Shown: positions 51,001-59,502, counted from the first letter of the stretch. The stretch: DNA of 64,000 nt from Gymnorhina tibicen (GCA_013399875.1 VXAZ01001116.1:2130546-2194545), one strand, 5' to 3'. Program-made: numbers and translations. The notes: a model not told the origin generated them from the letters alone.

Positions 51001-53969
51001 ACAGAGTCAAACGTCTGAAGTTTTGTCAGTGGATTAGTCAACTCTTGCGTGTATAATGCAATCAAATACTTTTTAACCATATTCCTTAATGCTTTTGCAG
51101 CCCCATATGTACCATTCTCAAGCAGTGAGCTTTTTCACCCTTGACTGCAATGGGCCATTTTTAGCCAAACTAAAACACTGTTTTTAAACTCAGATCTATG
51201 GACACAAACTCGTTAGTGGAGCAGGGTTTATGGAGAAAGTTTAGTATTATATCCAGTGTCTTTTGAAAGTCTAACTCTCAACCTTCTTTCTCTTAGATTG
51301 AATCTGAAAATGCAGCATCTGCAGAAACGCTGAACAATGCTACCTTACGTCTGTTTGAGCTAGAGAAGAGTGTTGAAGACCTTAGGCAAAAGGCTGCTAC
51401 AAATTCAGAGAATGTGGGAAATATAGAAGACAAAATTACTAGTGCAAAACAAAATGCTGAAGAAGTTAAAAAGGTGAGAAGCTCAGGAACAGTCCTAGGG
51501 AAGAGCCAGCAAAACTCCCCCAGGTGTGGCTAAAGGAACATCAGTGAATACATGTGATCCATCACATTTATTGTTCATATTCTGGGGGTAAAAAATACTC
51601 CAACATTTATGCTCTTACCAAAGATACCTACTTTTTACTGTGGTATGAGATCCTGAGAGAGAGAGATGTATTGAGAAGTTTTCAGGTTCTGAAATAGCTG
51701 CAGGAAACCTGTCACACTGTCAGCCTTTCATAGATAGGTTTCTGTTCCTCAGCTTTACTGTCTGTCACAGGAGAACTGGTAATTTTTACTTCCACTTGTA
51801 TGGAGTATTTATGATTCTATGACAATGATAGGTTCAGGACAAACAAACCAGAATTTGGCATATACAGAATCAAGCAACAGGAAAAATAATTATCTTAACA
51901 TAAAACTGAAGTAATTGCTAAATACCAGAGAGGCAAGATTTTCTCTGTGAACATATGGCATTGCTCCCAATGTTTGCTACACACTTTTGTAATAGCAAAA
52001 GAATGTTCGTTAACGAAACAATCGACCAGTCTGCCAAAGGAAGTTTCACTGCTCCCATCTCTTGTCTGTAGTTAGCCCACCAATCTCCAGAGAGACATTT
52101 TCTAACAGGAGTGCTGCATTATCCATCAACTCAACAGTATCCAAACACTAAGAAGTATTTCAGGTGCTGTCAGGTAACCACAAGAGAATTCCAGTGCTGC
52201 TATGGTTTGTTATCTTGCGTAATGGTTGAATTTAGTTGGGCCACAGGACTTCTTAATCTGAACTCCACAACAAAAAGCACAGCTGAGAAACCAACCTCAC
52301 AACTTCTCCAGCACCTTCACCAACACCAACTGGGCAGCTAGTTCAGTTCTTGTTACTGAAAGGGTAGCAAGGGTATTCCTCCCCCGATGCAACCGCTCAG
52401 CCAGGAGCAGTGCCACATGTAGCTTTCAGCTATACTAGGGGCCATGGCTTCCATTAGTTTCAGAACCCTGTAACTGACTCCTATAAATCTCGGCTAAATG
52501 CCAGTATTGAAGCTGTAAAACAGCCACAGATCTGCAAAAGAGCAACTAATGACTCTTTACTCCAGCTCTTAGTCTGGGACAGGAAGTAGGAAATACCCTG
52601 ACACTGTTTCTGGTTTTGTTAATTGAGCTCCCAGCGAAGTCTCTCCTTGCACCTGCATCAGTAAAGGACAGAGGGAGGAAATGCCAACTCCCCCTGTATT
52701 GACTTCGCACGAGCTCCATCTTGTGCTTGATTTTGGAACAGGTCCTCAACAACGAGCTGAGCGGCAAGTACAGAACCGTGGAAGAGCTCATTGCCAGGAA
52801 GACAGAGGAGTCGGCCGACGCCAGGAGGAAAGCAGGCGTGCTGCAAGATGAAGCTAAAGCCTTATTGGCTCAAGCAAACAGCAAACTCCAGCTGCTCAAA
52901 GGTAAGGCTGTGCTGAGGAGATAATTTGGCACCTTAGAACGTGAAGCAATTTCACGCTGTTAAACCAGCCATTCGTCAGCAGAAGGGGAAAAGAAAAGGT
53001 ACTTGTTTGTTACTGAGGCTTGATCTGCTCACACAGATACAGTCTTTTGAATCAAAGATTTCTGTAAAATAAGCTGAAACTTACAGGTGAGACACAAACT
53101 TCTGGTATGGCCCCTCTCACTGCTCCCAGAACCACCACAAGGAAGGAACAAAAACTACTCTGCTTAGGATGAAGACTCATCTGTTTCAGCAAGACCCCCA
53201 TCTTCAAACAGTACTCGCCCCACCCCACCCTGGAAAGCTGTTAAAACAAAAGCTAATCAGGACACAGGAGTTCCAGTTTACAGATTAATTTAACATTTAC
53301 TGTTGACAATTAAAGTTGATTGAACCAGGAAGAGGCAATCTGCCCCTTGCTGCCAGGGTCAGAACTGAGTTTTCCTTCTGGTTTTGCCAGGCCAGGAACT
53401 CGTTCTTCCCCTCTTTTGCTACTCCTGCACAGTTACAGTGACTTGCTGAATTGTCTTAATCATCACAAGCCAAAACATTTCTCTGTTCTGTAAAAGCCAC
53501 CATAGAGCAAAGCATGACAATTACTTTAATGCTCAAAGTATACTTTTGGATTTCCACCTTTGGAAAATAACTTCCTTGTTCCTTTACATCCCTGTGTTAA
53601 GGAAACAAAAAGGTGCCATTCCAGCCTTTGGCTTTTTTATGGGTTTTTTGTTTGGTTTTTTGCCATTTGCTTGTTTTGTTTGGGTTTTTTTGTGGTTTTT
53701 TTGGTCCCAATCAGATTATCTTCCACAAAAAAATGAATTTGAATAGTAGTTTATTCATAACTATAATGTCTGACATTTCACTGCATTAAACCACCATGCA
53801 TTAAGCTGGTTTCCCCCTTCCTTTGCTTACAGATTTGGAAAATACATATGAAAACAATCAAAAAGTTCTGGAAGACAAAGCCAAGCAGTTGGTGGAGCTG
53901 GAAGAGACAGTTCGCTCCCTCTTACAGACAATCAGCCAGAAGGTTGCCGTTTATAGCACCTGCTTATAA
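12012..53969 (+). CDS. LAMB1: Laminin subunit beta 1 (whole gene span, 33 coding exons, small gap in exon 2)
   Basis: Laminin beta-1 is a secreted basement-membrane chain that joins alpha and gamma chains in laminin-111, -211 and relatives. Its LN domain drives network polymerisation. The 33 exons listed separately join in frame to about 1765 codons; ~20 more are missing at the N in exon 2, giving ~1785 aa against 1786 for human. Domains in order (approximate residues): signal peptide 1-19, LN 24-270, LE repeats 271-540, domain IV 545-770, LE repeats 773-1178, coiled coil, Cys-rich beta-knob 1396-1430, coiled coil, C-terminal YSTCL. The start at 12012 has a strong Kozak context (GCCGCCCGCCATGG) and a good signal peptide. 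Intron 11 uses a GC donor; all others read are GT-AG. The longest intron, number 23, is 8.8 kb. The gene converges on DLD. Confidence 0.97.
12203..12312 (+). CDS. LAMB1: LAMB1 exon 2, 3' part missing in the assembly
   Basis: Acceptor CGCGCAG. The frame reads [19 protein letters not shown], then [18 protein letters not shown], the start of the LN domain. Homology stops exactly at N 12313. The following GC-rich bases do not encode the ~20 residues, including two conserved cysteines, that link this part to exon 3 in other vertebrates. Confidence 0.9.
12313..12313. other. LAMB1: Assembly gap placeholder (single N)
   Basis: The only N seen in the window falls inside exon 2 of LAMB1, in extreme GC content. 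About 60 coding bases plus the exon 2 donor are absent, so the N represents a longer unresolved stretch, not one ambiguous base. Confidence 0.85.
12314..14498 (+). other. LAMB1: LAMB1 intron 2 (after the gap)
   Basis: GC-rich at its left end, then ordinary intronic sequence up to the acceptor TTTCAG at 14493-14498. Its donor is not visible because of the gap. No other gene is recognised. Confidence 0.7.
14499..14634 (+). CDS. LAMB1: LAMB1 exon 3 (LN domain)
   Basis: Acceptor TTTCAG, donor G|GTATGT. 136 nt, phase 0 to 1. Contains [18 protein letters not shown] and [19 protein letters not shown], core LN-domain sequence. Confidence 0.97.
16624..16697 (+). CDS. LAMB1: LAMB1 exon 4 (LN domain)
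   Basis: Acceptor CTGCAG, donor AAG|GTAGGG. 74 nt read [20 protein letters not shown] and IMTFK. NVT is a potential N-glycosylation site. Confidence 0.97.
18569..18757 (+). CDS. LAMB1: LAMB1 exon 5 (LN domain)
   Basis: Acceptor TATCAG, donor GAG|GTCAGA. 189 nt in phase 0 from [19 protein letters not shown] through [17 protein letters not shown] to [11 protein letters not shown]. Confidence 0.97.
18855..18918 (+). CDS. LAMB1: LAMB1 exon 6 (LN domain)
   Basis: Acceptor CTCCAG only 97 bases after exon 5, donor A|GTATGT. 64 nt encode [20 protein letters not shown] and Q, ending in phase 1. Confidence 0.96.
20395..20597 (+). CDS. LAMB1: LAMB1 exon 7 (end of LN, start of LE1)
   Basis: Acceptor CTGCAG, donor ATG|GTAAAT. 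203 nt from [19 protein letters not shown] through [19 protein letters not shown] to [20 protein letters not shown] opens the first LE repeat. Confidence 0.97.
21788..21865 (+). promoter_or_regulatory. LAMB1: Long polypyrimidine tract before LAMB1 exon 8
   Basis: Nearly 75 bases of T-rich sequence run into the acceptor CAATTACAG at 21865. It is unusually long, but fits a strong 3' splice site. Confidence 0.6.
21866..21986 (+). CDS. LAMB1: LAMB1 exon 8 (LE1)
   Basis: Acceptor TTACAG, donor A|GTGAGT. 121 nt read [19 protein letters not shown], then [19 protein letters not shown], phase 0 to 1. Confidence 0.97.
22156..22344 (+). CDS. LAMB1: LAMB1 exon 9 (LE2)
   Basis: Acceptor GTCACAG, donor C|GTAAGT. 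189 nt with [18 protein letters not shown] and [19 protein letters not shown], the spaced-cysteine pattern of an LE repeat. Confidence 0.97.
22616..22795 (+). CDS. LAMB1: LAMB1 exon 10 (LE3)
   Basis: Acceptor TTCTTAG, donor T|GTGAGT. 180 nt with [39 protein letters not shown] and DPAGCQ. The residue at the exon 9/10 joint reads Pro where human has Arg. Confidence 0.96.
23214..23326 (+). CDS. LAMB1: LAMB1 exon 11 (LE3-LE4), followed by a GC donor
   Basis: Acceptor ATATAG. 113 nt read [20 protein letters not shown] and [16 protein letters not shown], ending in phase 0. The donor is GCAAGT at 23327-23332. No GT at this point keeps the frame to exon 12, which resumes PEHWGLSND as in other vertebrates. 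Confidence 0.95.
23327..23350 (+). promoter_or_regulatory. LAMB1: GC splice donor of intron 11 with read-through stop and AATAAA
   Basis: GCAAGT (23327-23332) fits the consensus of GC-AG introns. If not spliced, the frame adds ASSSL and stops at TAA 23342-23344; AATAAA follows directly at 23345-23350. GT-rich bases follow at about 23362-23370. This could act as an intronic polyadenylation site. Confidence 0.5.
24172..24251 (+). CDS. LAMB1: LAMB1 exon 12 (LE4-LE5)
   Basis: Acceptor CTGCAG, donor AA|GTGAGT. 80 nt in phase 0 to 2 read [19 protein letters not shown] and QGGALNN. Confidence 0.96.
26751..26886 (+). CDS. LAMB1: LAMB1 exon 13 (LE5, start of domain IV)
   Basis: Acceptor ATTTTAG, donor GCC|GTGAGT. 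136 nt with [20 protein letters not shown] then [20 protein letters not shown]. The second half begins the globular domain IV. Confidence 0.97.
28970..29128 (+). CDS. LAMB1: LAMB1 exon 14 (domain IV)
   Basis: Acceptor TTGTAG, donor CAG|GTGGGT. 159 nt in phase 0 from [19 protein letters not shown] through [19 protein letters not shown] to VLIRYEPQ. Confidence 0.97.
29848..29975 (+). CDS. LAMB1: LAMB1 exon 15 (domain IV)
   Basis: Acceptor CCCCAG, donor AG|GTTGGT. 128 nt, phase 0 to 2, reading [19 protein letters not shown] and [13 protein letters not shown]. Confidence 0.97.
30426..30549 (+). CDS. LAMB1: LAMB1 exon 16 (domain IV)
   Basis: Acceptor CTCAG, donor TCT|GTGAGC. 124 nt with [20 protein letters not shown]. 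With the Arg split over the junction this is the RYVVLPR heparin- and cell-binding segment known from laminin beta-1. Confidence 0.97.
31084..31288 (+). CDS. LAMB1: LAMB1 exon 17 (end of domain IV)
   Basis: Acceptor TTGTAG, donor T|GTACGT. 205 nt from [19 protein letters not shown] through [20 protein letters not shown] to [10 protein letters not shown], phase 0 to 1. Confidence 0.97.
31449..31592 (+). CDS. LAMB1: LAMB1 exon 18 (LE repeat)
   Basis: Acceptor GCTCAG, donor C|GTATGT. 144 nt with [20 protein letters not shown] and [11 protein letters not shown]. Confidence 0.97.
31689..31920 (+). CDS. LAMB1: LAMB1 exon 19 (LE repeats)
   Basis: Acceptor TTGCAG after a 96-base intron, donor AG|GTATGG. 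232 nt with [20 protein letters not shown] and [18 protein letters not shown]. Very GC-rich third positions. Confidence 0.97.
32439..32602 (+). CDS. LAMB1: LAMB1 exon 20 (LE repeat, PESGR, first half of YIGSR)
   Basis: Acceptor TGTGCAG, donor G|GTACTT. 164 nt with [39 protein letters not shown] and [13 protein letters not shown] replaces the PDSGR of human. Confidence 0.97.
33066..33290 (+). CDS. LAMB1: LAMB1 exon 21 (LE repeats, completes YIGSR)
   Basis: Acceptor AAACAG, donor A|GTGAGT. 225 nt beginning [20 protein letters not shown] and ending [11 protein letters not shown]. With the end of exon 20 it restores YIGSR. Confidence 0.97.
34132..34349 (+). CDS. LAMB1: LAMB1 exon 22 (LE repeats)
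   Basis: Acceptor CTCACAG, donor GAG|GTGAGG. 218 nt with [37 protein letters not shown] and [12 protein letters not shown]. Confidence 0.97.
34457..34553 (+). CDS. LAMB1: LAMB1 exon 23 (LE repeat)
   Basis: Acceptor TGGCAG, donor G|GTGAGT. 97 nt read [19 protein letters not shown] and [13 protein letters not shown], phase 0 to 1. Confidence 0.96.
34554..43346 (+). other. LAMB1: LAMB1 intron 23, the longest intron (8.8 kb)
   Basis: No exon continues the frame between 34553 and 43347, and the flanking exons join in phase 1. I recognise no gene or repeat family inside. It holds a short (TA)n run at 42386-42399 and a 198-codon open frame at 35444-36040 with no recognisable domain. Confidence 0.8.
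42386..42399. repeat. Short (TA)n run
   Basis: Seven TA units within LAMB1 intron 23, flanked by further A/T. Confidence 0.85.
43347..43716 (+). CDS. LAMB1: LAMB1 exon 24 (last LE repeat, coiled-coil start)
   Basis: Acceptor CCCAG, donor GA|GTGAGT. 370 nt, the longest exon, with [40 protein letters not shown] and [15 protein letters not shown]. It crosses from the short-arm LE repeats into the long-arm coiled coil. Confidence 0.97.
45374..45558 (+). CDS. LAMB1: LAMB1 exon 25 (coiled coil)
   Basis: Acceptor TTACAG, donor G|GTAAGT. 185 nt, phase 2 to 1, from [20 protein letters not shown] to [16 protein letters not shown]. Confidence 0.96.
46752..46993 (+). CDS. LAMB1: LAMB1 exon 26 (coiled coil)
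   Basis: Acceptor CTGCAG, donor AAG|GTACAC. 242 nt with [20 protein letters not shown] and [20 protein letters not shown]. Confidence 0.97.
48457..48660 (+). CDS. LAMB1: LAMB1 exon 27 (beta-knob, domain alpha)
   Basis: Acceptor CTGCAG, donor ATG|GTAATA. 204 nt in phase 0. Reads [35 protein letters not shown], then [14 protein letters not shown]. The cysteine-rich insert breaking the coiled coil is specific to laminin beta chains. Confidence 0.97.
49042..49186 (+). CDS. LAMB1: LAMB1 exon 28 (coiled coil)
   Basis: Acceptor CTTTAG, donor C|GTAAGA. 145 nt with [18 protein letters not shown] and [17 protein letters not shown] is a potential N-glycosylation site. Confidence 0.97.
49939..50146 (+). 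CDS. LAMB1: LAMB1 exon 29 (coiled coil)
   Basis: Acceptor TGCTAG, donor AG|GTATGC. 208 nt with [20 protein letters not shown] and [20 protein letters not shown]. Confidence 0.97.
50315..50456 (+). CDS. LAMB1: LAMB1 exon 30 (coiled coil)
   Basis: Acceptor CCACAG, donor TCA|GTGAGT. 142 nt with [20 protein letters not shown] and [13 protein letters not shown]. Confidence 0.97.
51297..51473 (+). CDS. LAMB1: LAMB1 exon 31 (coiled coil)
   Basis: Acceptor TCTTAG, donor AAG|GTGAGA. 177 nt from [20 protein letters not shown] to [11 protein letters not shown]. Confidence 0.96.
52742..52901 (+). CDS. LAMB1: LAMB1 exon 32 (coiled coil)
   Basis: Acceptor GGAACAG, donor G|GTAAGG. 160 nt with [40 protein letters not shown] and ANSKLQLLK. 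Confidence 0.97.
53633..53704. repeat. T/G-rich low-complexity tract
   Basis: Runs of T interrupted by G or GG, in LAMB1 intron 32 about 130 bases before the exon 33 acceptor. Confidence 0.8.
53833..53969 (+). CDS. LAMB1: LAMB1 exon 33, stop codon
   Basis: Acceptor CTTACAG. 137 nt from [20 protein letters not shown] to [11 protein letters not shown] and TAA at 53967-53969. The penultimate Cys is the beta-gamma disulfide residue of the laminin long arm. Confidence 0.97.
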
Positions 53970-54119
53970 ACAGGAGCAGGAGGTGCTTGTGTTCAGGATG
54001 GGGTTTACAAGTATTATACTAGTTCTTTTTGACATTACACTAAGACCTGATAAGGTGAACAGGTTTTATATTGACTTTAAAGTCACAGAACCAAAGACAA
54101 GTAACTTTTTGATGTTGAA

Positions 54120-54125
54120 AATAAA
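54120..54125 (+). terminator. LAMB1: Candidate LAMB1 poly(A) signal (proximal)
   Basis: AATAAA 151 bases after the stop. A second AATAAA at 54250-54255 is a possible distal site. Both lie before the CR1, so the 3' UTR probably ends left of 54300. Confidence 0.6.
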
Positions 54126-54249
54126 CAGTACTTTTGTATCACTGTATGTACCTAGTATGACTCATTAAGTTCCTTCCTATTTTCAGTAGCTGCAATGGAA
54201 CATCACTTAATCCTTTAGCAAGTCTTGTTCTTAACCTGGTTAGAGATCT

Positions 54250-54255
54250 AATAAA
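54250..54255 (+). terminator. LAMB1: Candidate LAMB1 poly(A) signal (distal)
   Basis: AATAAA in the context CTAATAAAATC, 281 bases after the LAMB1 stop. Confidence 0.5.
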
Positions 54256-54534
54256 ATCTTGGCTTGAACTCTGTAATTCTAAAGAAGGGTTCCTGTTACT
54301 ATGAAGTACAGGATGGTGACTCAGACCAAGTTACCATGGAATGAAGAAGTATCATCCATGTGTAGTTACTTATGCCACAGTACTCAAAAAGGATTGTTTA
54401 CCCCCTGCATGACACCCATTTAGGCATAAGACTAGTTTCATGTCACTGATTATGAAACACTTGATATGTGAAGTGAAAACAGAGGTCAGCACTGAAAGTG
54501 TGAATGCACCAAATTTACATGATAAACCAAGCTT

Positions 54535-57285
54535 GGAATCACAAAATAAGCAGAGTTGGAAGGGGCCCACAAGGGTCACCGAGTCCAACTCCTGGCCCTG
54601 CACAGGACACTCTAAGAGTCACACCATGTGCCTAAGAGTACTGTCCAAATGCATCTTGAGCTCTGTCAGGCTGGTGCTGTGACCACTTCCCTGGGGAGCC
54701 TGCTCCAGTGTCCAACCACCCTCTGGGTGAAAAACCTTTTTCTAATATCCAACCTAAACCTCCCTCGACACAACTTCAGGACACTCCCTGAGGTCCTGTC
54801 ACACTGGTCACCAGAGCAAAGAGAGCAGTGTCTGCCCCTCCTCTTGCCCCCATGAGGAAGCTGTAACTGCAGTGAGGTCTCCCCTCAGTCTCCTTTTCAC
54901 ACTGAACAGACCAAGTGACCTCAGCCATTCCTCATACGGCTTCTCCTGAAGTCCTTTCACCCTCTTCGTTGCCCTCCTTTGGACACTCTTTAATAGTTTC
55001 ATGTCTTTTTTATATTGTGGTGCCCAAAACTGCCCCCAGGACTCAAGGTGAGGCCACCCAAGTGCAGAGCACAGCGGGACAATCCCCTCCCTTGCCTGGC
55101 TGGTGATGCTGGGCCTGATGCCCCCAGGACACTGCTGGCACTCCTGGCTGCCAGGGCACTGCTGACTTTGCCATCGACTAGGACCCCCATGTCCCTTTCC
55201 CCAGTGCTGCTTTCCAGCATCTCATTCCCCAGTCTGTCCACATATTCAGGTGCAGAATCTGGCACTTTCCCTTGTTGAACTTCATCTGGTTGGTGATTGC
55301 CCAGTTCTATAATTTGTCGAGGTCTTTCTGCAGGGCCTTTCTGCCTTTGAGGGAGTTGACAGCTTCTCCCAGTTTTGTATCATCTCTGAACTTCCAGTCC
55401 TGCATCCAAGTCATTTATGATGATGTTGAAGAAGGCTGAGAAAGAAGCCCTGTGGAACGCCACCACTGACAGGTCCCCAGTCTGATGTCGCCCCATTCAC
55501 TGTAACTCTTTGCGCCCGACCCATGAGCGAGATGCTCACCCATCACATGATGTGTTTATCCAGCTGTGTGCTGGATATTTTGTCCAAAGGATCTTGTGAG
55601 AGACAGTAGTGAAAGCTTTACTGAATACAAAAAGATCACATCCACTGGCTTCTCTTGACCAGCTATGTGGGTTACCTTGTCATAAAACAAAATCAGGTTT
55701 GATAAGCAGGACTTTCTTCTCATGAAGCCATGCTGGCTGTGACGATGCCTGCCTTGTCTTTCAGGTGTTTTTTGATACCTCTCAGAATAATCTCCTTAAC
55801 TGTACCAGGCACTGAAGTGAGACTGAGAGGCCTGTAGTTTTTAGAGTCCTTCTTGCCCTTCTTGAGAATCAGGGACAACATTCACCAGCTTCCAGTCAGC
55901 TGGGACCAATCCAGATTCGCAAGGCTGCTCAAAAAAATCAGGAGAGGTTTTGTGATGACATCAGCAGCTCTTTGAGGATTCTTGGGTGTGTCCCTTCAGG
56001 TCCCATAGATTTGGAGGGATGCAGCTGGAGTAGCAGATCCTGCACAATCAGGGGCAGCTGGGATTTAGTCATTCTCGCAGTCATGGTCCTCCAGCTCAGG
56101 CCACTGAGACCCACTTGGTCCATCATTTGTATTGAAGACAGAGGCAAAGATCGTGTAAACACTTCTGCCTTGTCCCTGACCCTGTCTGTGAGGTGACCAT
56201 CCTCGTCCTGTAATGGGACAATGTTATTTTTTACACTGCCTATTGCCACTAATGTATTTGAAAAAACTTTTTATTGTCCCCCTCGGTTCTGGCAACTTCA
56301 ACTCCAGTTGAGCTTCGGCCATGTTAATTTTCTCCCTACAGTGGCCAGCAGCATCTCAGTATTCTTCCCTTCACCTGACCATGCTTTCACTGGGCATACA
56401 CCTTCATTATTCATCGTTTCCAAGAGAAGATTCCTGTTCAGCCATGCCTTCTGCCTCACCTGCTTGACTTCCAACACTCGCAAGTTGCCTGTTCCTGTGC
56501 CCCTTAGGAGGTGATGTTTAAAAAGTGACCAGCACTGACAGACCCCAGCACCTGAGAAAGCATTGTCCCAGGGGACCTTACTCACTAATTCCCTGAGCAG
56601 CCTGAAGTTCTGCTCTCCTGTCCAGAGCTGAGTTTCTACTGGCACTTTTCCTCCTGTCACCAGGGATTTTAAACTCGATCCCTTCGTGGTTGCTGTGGCC
56701 AAGATGGCCACTGCTCTTGACTTTGCTTATGAGATCCACTCTGTTGACAAGCAGTAGGTAAAGGAAGGCATTTTTCCAAGTCAGCTCCATTAGAACCTGT
56801 TCCGTAAAGTTGTCACCCAGGTTTTTAGGAATCTCCTGGCCCAGGTGTGATACTCCCAGTTAATTTCTGGCAAGTTGAAGTTCCCCCATAAGGTCAAGGG
56901 CAGTTGATTTGGAAGCATCCCTTAGCTCCTCAAAGAGTAATCCGTCCACATCATCATCCTGGCTGGGAAGTCTATAGCAAACTCCCACGATGACATCTGC
57001 ATTATTTGTTTGCCTCGTGATTCTTACCCAGAGTCTCTCAGCAGTGCCATTGCCAGCATTCTAACCCTTCTATCACATACAGTGCCACCCCTCTGTCTCT
57101 TCTGTCCTGCCTATCCCTGCTGAAGAGCCTGTCACCATCCAACAGGCATGCCAGTCACAGAACTTATCCCACCAGGTTTCACCTATATCAGTGATGACAA
57201 ATCTATGGCACTGGGACAAAGCCTCAAGCTCCTCTGGTTTGTTCTTCATGCTGCATGCATTAGTGTAGAAACATTTCAGGAAGAT
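54535..57285 (-). mobile_element. CR1 LINE retrotransposon, 5'-truncated and degenerate
   Basis: Read on the minus strand, fragments of CR1 ORF2 (endonuclease and reverse transcriptase) appear in order. Near 56000 is PSKSMGPEGTHPRILKEL, near 55200 [13 protein letters not shown], and near 54900-55000 [20 protein letters not shown] and [14 protein letters not shown]. The frame is broken by stops and shifts, so the copy is dead. The 3' end is at about 54535, where AATCACAAAAT resembles the CR1 terminal short repeat. The 5' end stops near 57285, so about 2.75 kb of a roughly 4.5-kb element remains. Boundaries are approximate. Confidence 0.88.
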
Positions 57286-57289
57286 TAGG

Positions 57290-58900
57290 CCTTTCTGGGA
57301 AAGGAACTACAAAACTTCACAGGGCATGTAATGTGAATCAGTTAAGGAGCTGTACCCAGACAACTTTAACAACAGCCTGTACTTACACAAATAATGTGCA
57401 AGAGTAGCATCCAGTTCACCGTAACTTCAGCTCAAAGTTATCTGTATTAGAGTGCACCTTCAGAGAGCTTTACAGTATGGCACAAACTGATTTGCAGCTA
57501 CAAACATTCATCAGCTACGCAAGTCAGCACCTAAAACTGCAACATGTGTTTGCACAGCCCGACTGCTAACTCTGACCCCAGGATTCTGTGTATCTTCTTT
57601 GTCACCTTACCTGACCTTGACTATCATCATCAAAATCAGGACAACTATGGCAGGATACAGCACCACCTAAGCAAACTGAAGGGCATTATGGTTAAATTAA
57701 TAATTATCCCTGAATTCCAGAGGTTACAAACACACCAAAAAAGTCCATTGAAGGAACTGATCATCACAGCAGCATCATGCCCCATTCATTGCCAGTACAC
57801 TCAGCAGCTGTCAAAAAGCTGTGCCAACTTGGCAGCAGTCAAGCCTAACTGCTGTGAGACCACTGACAGGTGGCTCAGCAGCTCATCTTACTTTTACAAA
57901 CACGCTTTCATACACTTAACTAGAATGGGAATGACGGTGAGAGAAGTAACAAAAACAATTTTAAGGCCTTGATTTTTATTTTTAAGTGTCTGGAAAACTA
58001 TAGTCTCCAGTACAGCCTTAGTAGTATTATTGATTATAAGTTTCCTTGGCTTTTCAAACTTCATTTAACATAAACAAAATGAGATACAAGAATTTGTAAC
58101 TGATGAACCTCAAGAATAAATTGCAGTAAGACTGCTACAAGTATTCCCAAGGTGGACACAAAGCAGTTTCTGAAAGAGCACAGCTTCTGGGAAGAACTTC
58201 CAAATCACATGATTAACACTTAACATTTACCTGTGTTAAACTAGAAGTGATTCTGAAATGCTGAGATCTATTGGAAGAATCGAGCTTTTCCACCCTGTTG
58301 TCTCACCATTGCTTTCCCTTCAGCAGCTTCCCACTAACACCTGAAAGCAGACGGACTTCAATTCACTAACCTAGCATATCCATGAATCAGATGGTGATAA
58401 GCTTAATGAGGTGTCATGGTTTAACCCCATCTACATTTAAAGTAGGAGCTAAGAAAATAAACCACAATGAAGCAGAGTATCACTGGTGTTTTGCTGATTA
58501 ACTGTTATGGTAATGCTGGCATACATCTCCATCACTCACTATGGGTAATGGATCAATACTTGAATAAAAAGCTATAAAGAAAAGTAGAAAGATATAACCA
58601 TCTTGTTGATACCCCAAACCAAGTAGCTGTTGCACCATTTTCTGAATGTGCTCTTCTCATTCCATTGGCATAATGAAAAAGGACACGCACAATACCAGCA
58701 GGTATTAAGGTTTTCTTCAAGGCGGAAGAGCCTGACAAAAAAAGAAGAAATGGCACCTTGGAAAAGAAGTTAAAATGAACTACTGGAATTGGGCATGCTC
58801 CATATATGTGTTAAGAATCTTCCAAAGATGCCATCTGTTTGTGAGTTTCTCCACATATTCAACAACCTAGACACTACAAGGATCCAATCAGCAAACAAAA
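57290..58900. other. Intergenic DNA between the CR1 and the DLD 3' end
   Basis: No recognised gene. It contains a 142-codon open frame on the plus strand (57544-57972) without known domains or splice context, probably chance. Confidence 0.6.
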
Positions 58901-58929
58901 TCCAAGAAGACCCTCCAGCCATGTCAAAT

Positions 58930-58935
58930 ATTTAT
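58930..58935 (-). terminator. DLD: Candidate DLD distal poly(A) signal
   Basis: TTTATT on the plus strand is AATAAA on the DLD strand, giving a 3' UTR of about 0.95 kb. Another AATAAA at 59503-59508 could give a short form of about 0.37 kb. Confidence 0.45.
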
Positions 58936-59456
58936 TAAGTTCTCTTGCTACAGAAGAAGAGACAGAAAGAGAGAACAAAATAGAAAACAGAAGAGAAGAA
59001 AGTATGTCCTAATTGTGTGGAGAGCTGACACTGCAGCCCTTATGTGTGGAAGGTGCAGAATAACCCTCATGTCATAGCACTTAACAGCAAACACTGCTTC
59101 ACTACCCAGTTTTAGCATTTCAAGTTTAAGAGAGTTGAACAATGGAAGCTTTAAAACCAAAAAAGATTAGTAGCAGTACAATGAATTTGTCTTCAATCTT
59201 TCATTTCTCAATCAGCACTCGATTTTTCCCCTTACAAGTTTTCAATATGAAAACATGACGTGGAGAATCACACACAGAGTAATTTTCTCTTCAGAAAGTC
59301 AATATAATTTTAATTGATCTATACGAGCCCCTCTTCTCCCAACATCCCAACACTACTAGGTCAAAACAAGTTTTGGTACTCATACGTTAAGAAGTAGGTT
59401 AAATACTAAAGTTAATCCCTTTAGAAGAAAACACATTTTTGTGCGGAAGTGACAGT

Positions 59457-59488
59457 GGCATTTTAAGTGCCGGTGGCATTTTAAGTGC
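59457..59488. repeat. 15-bp direct repeat in the DLD 3' UTR region
   Basis: GGCATTTTAAGTGCC at 59457-59471 recurs at 59474-59488. Each copy contains a near-palindromic core. Confidence 0.8.
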
Positions 59489-59502
59489 CAGCATTCAACT
59501 GG

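Noticed and set aside
54535..57285. Minus-strand open frames as a functional reverse-transcriptase gene
   Set aside because: The CR1 similarity is spread over several short frames broken by stops and shifts, so it is a dead element and not a gene.
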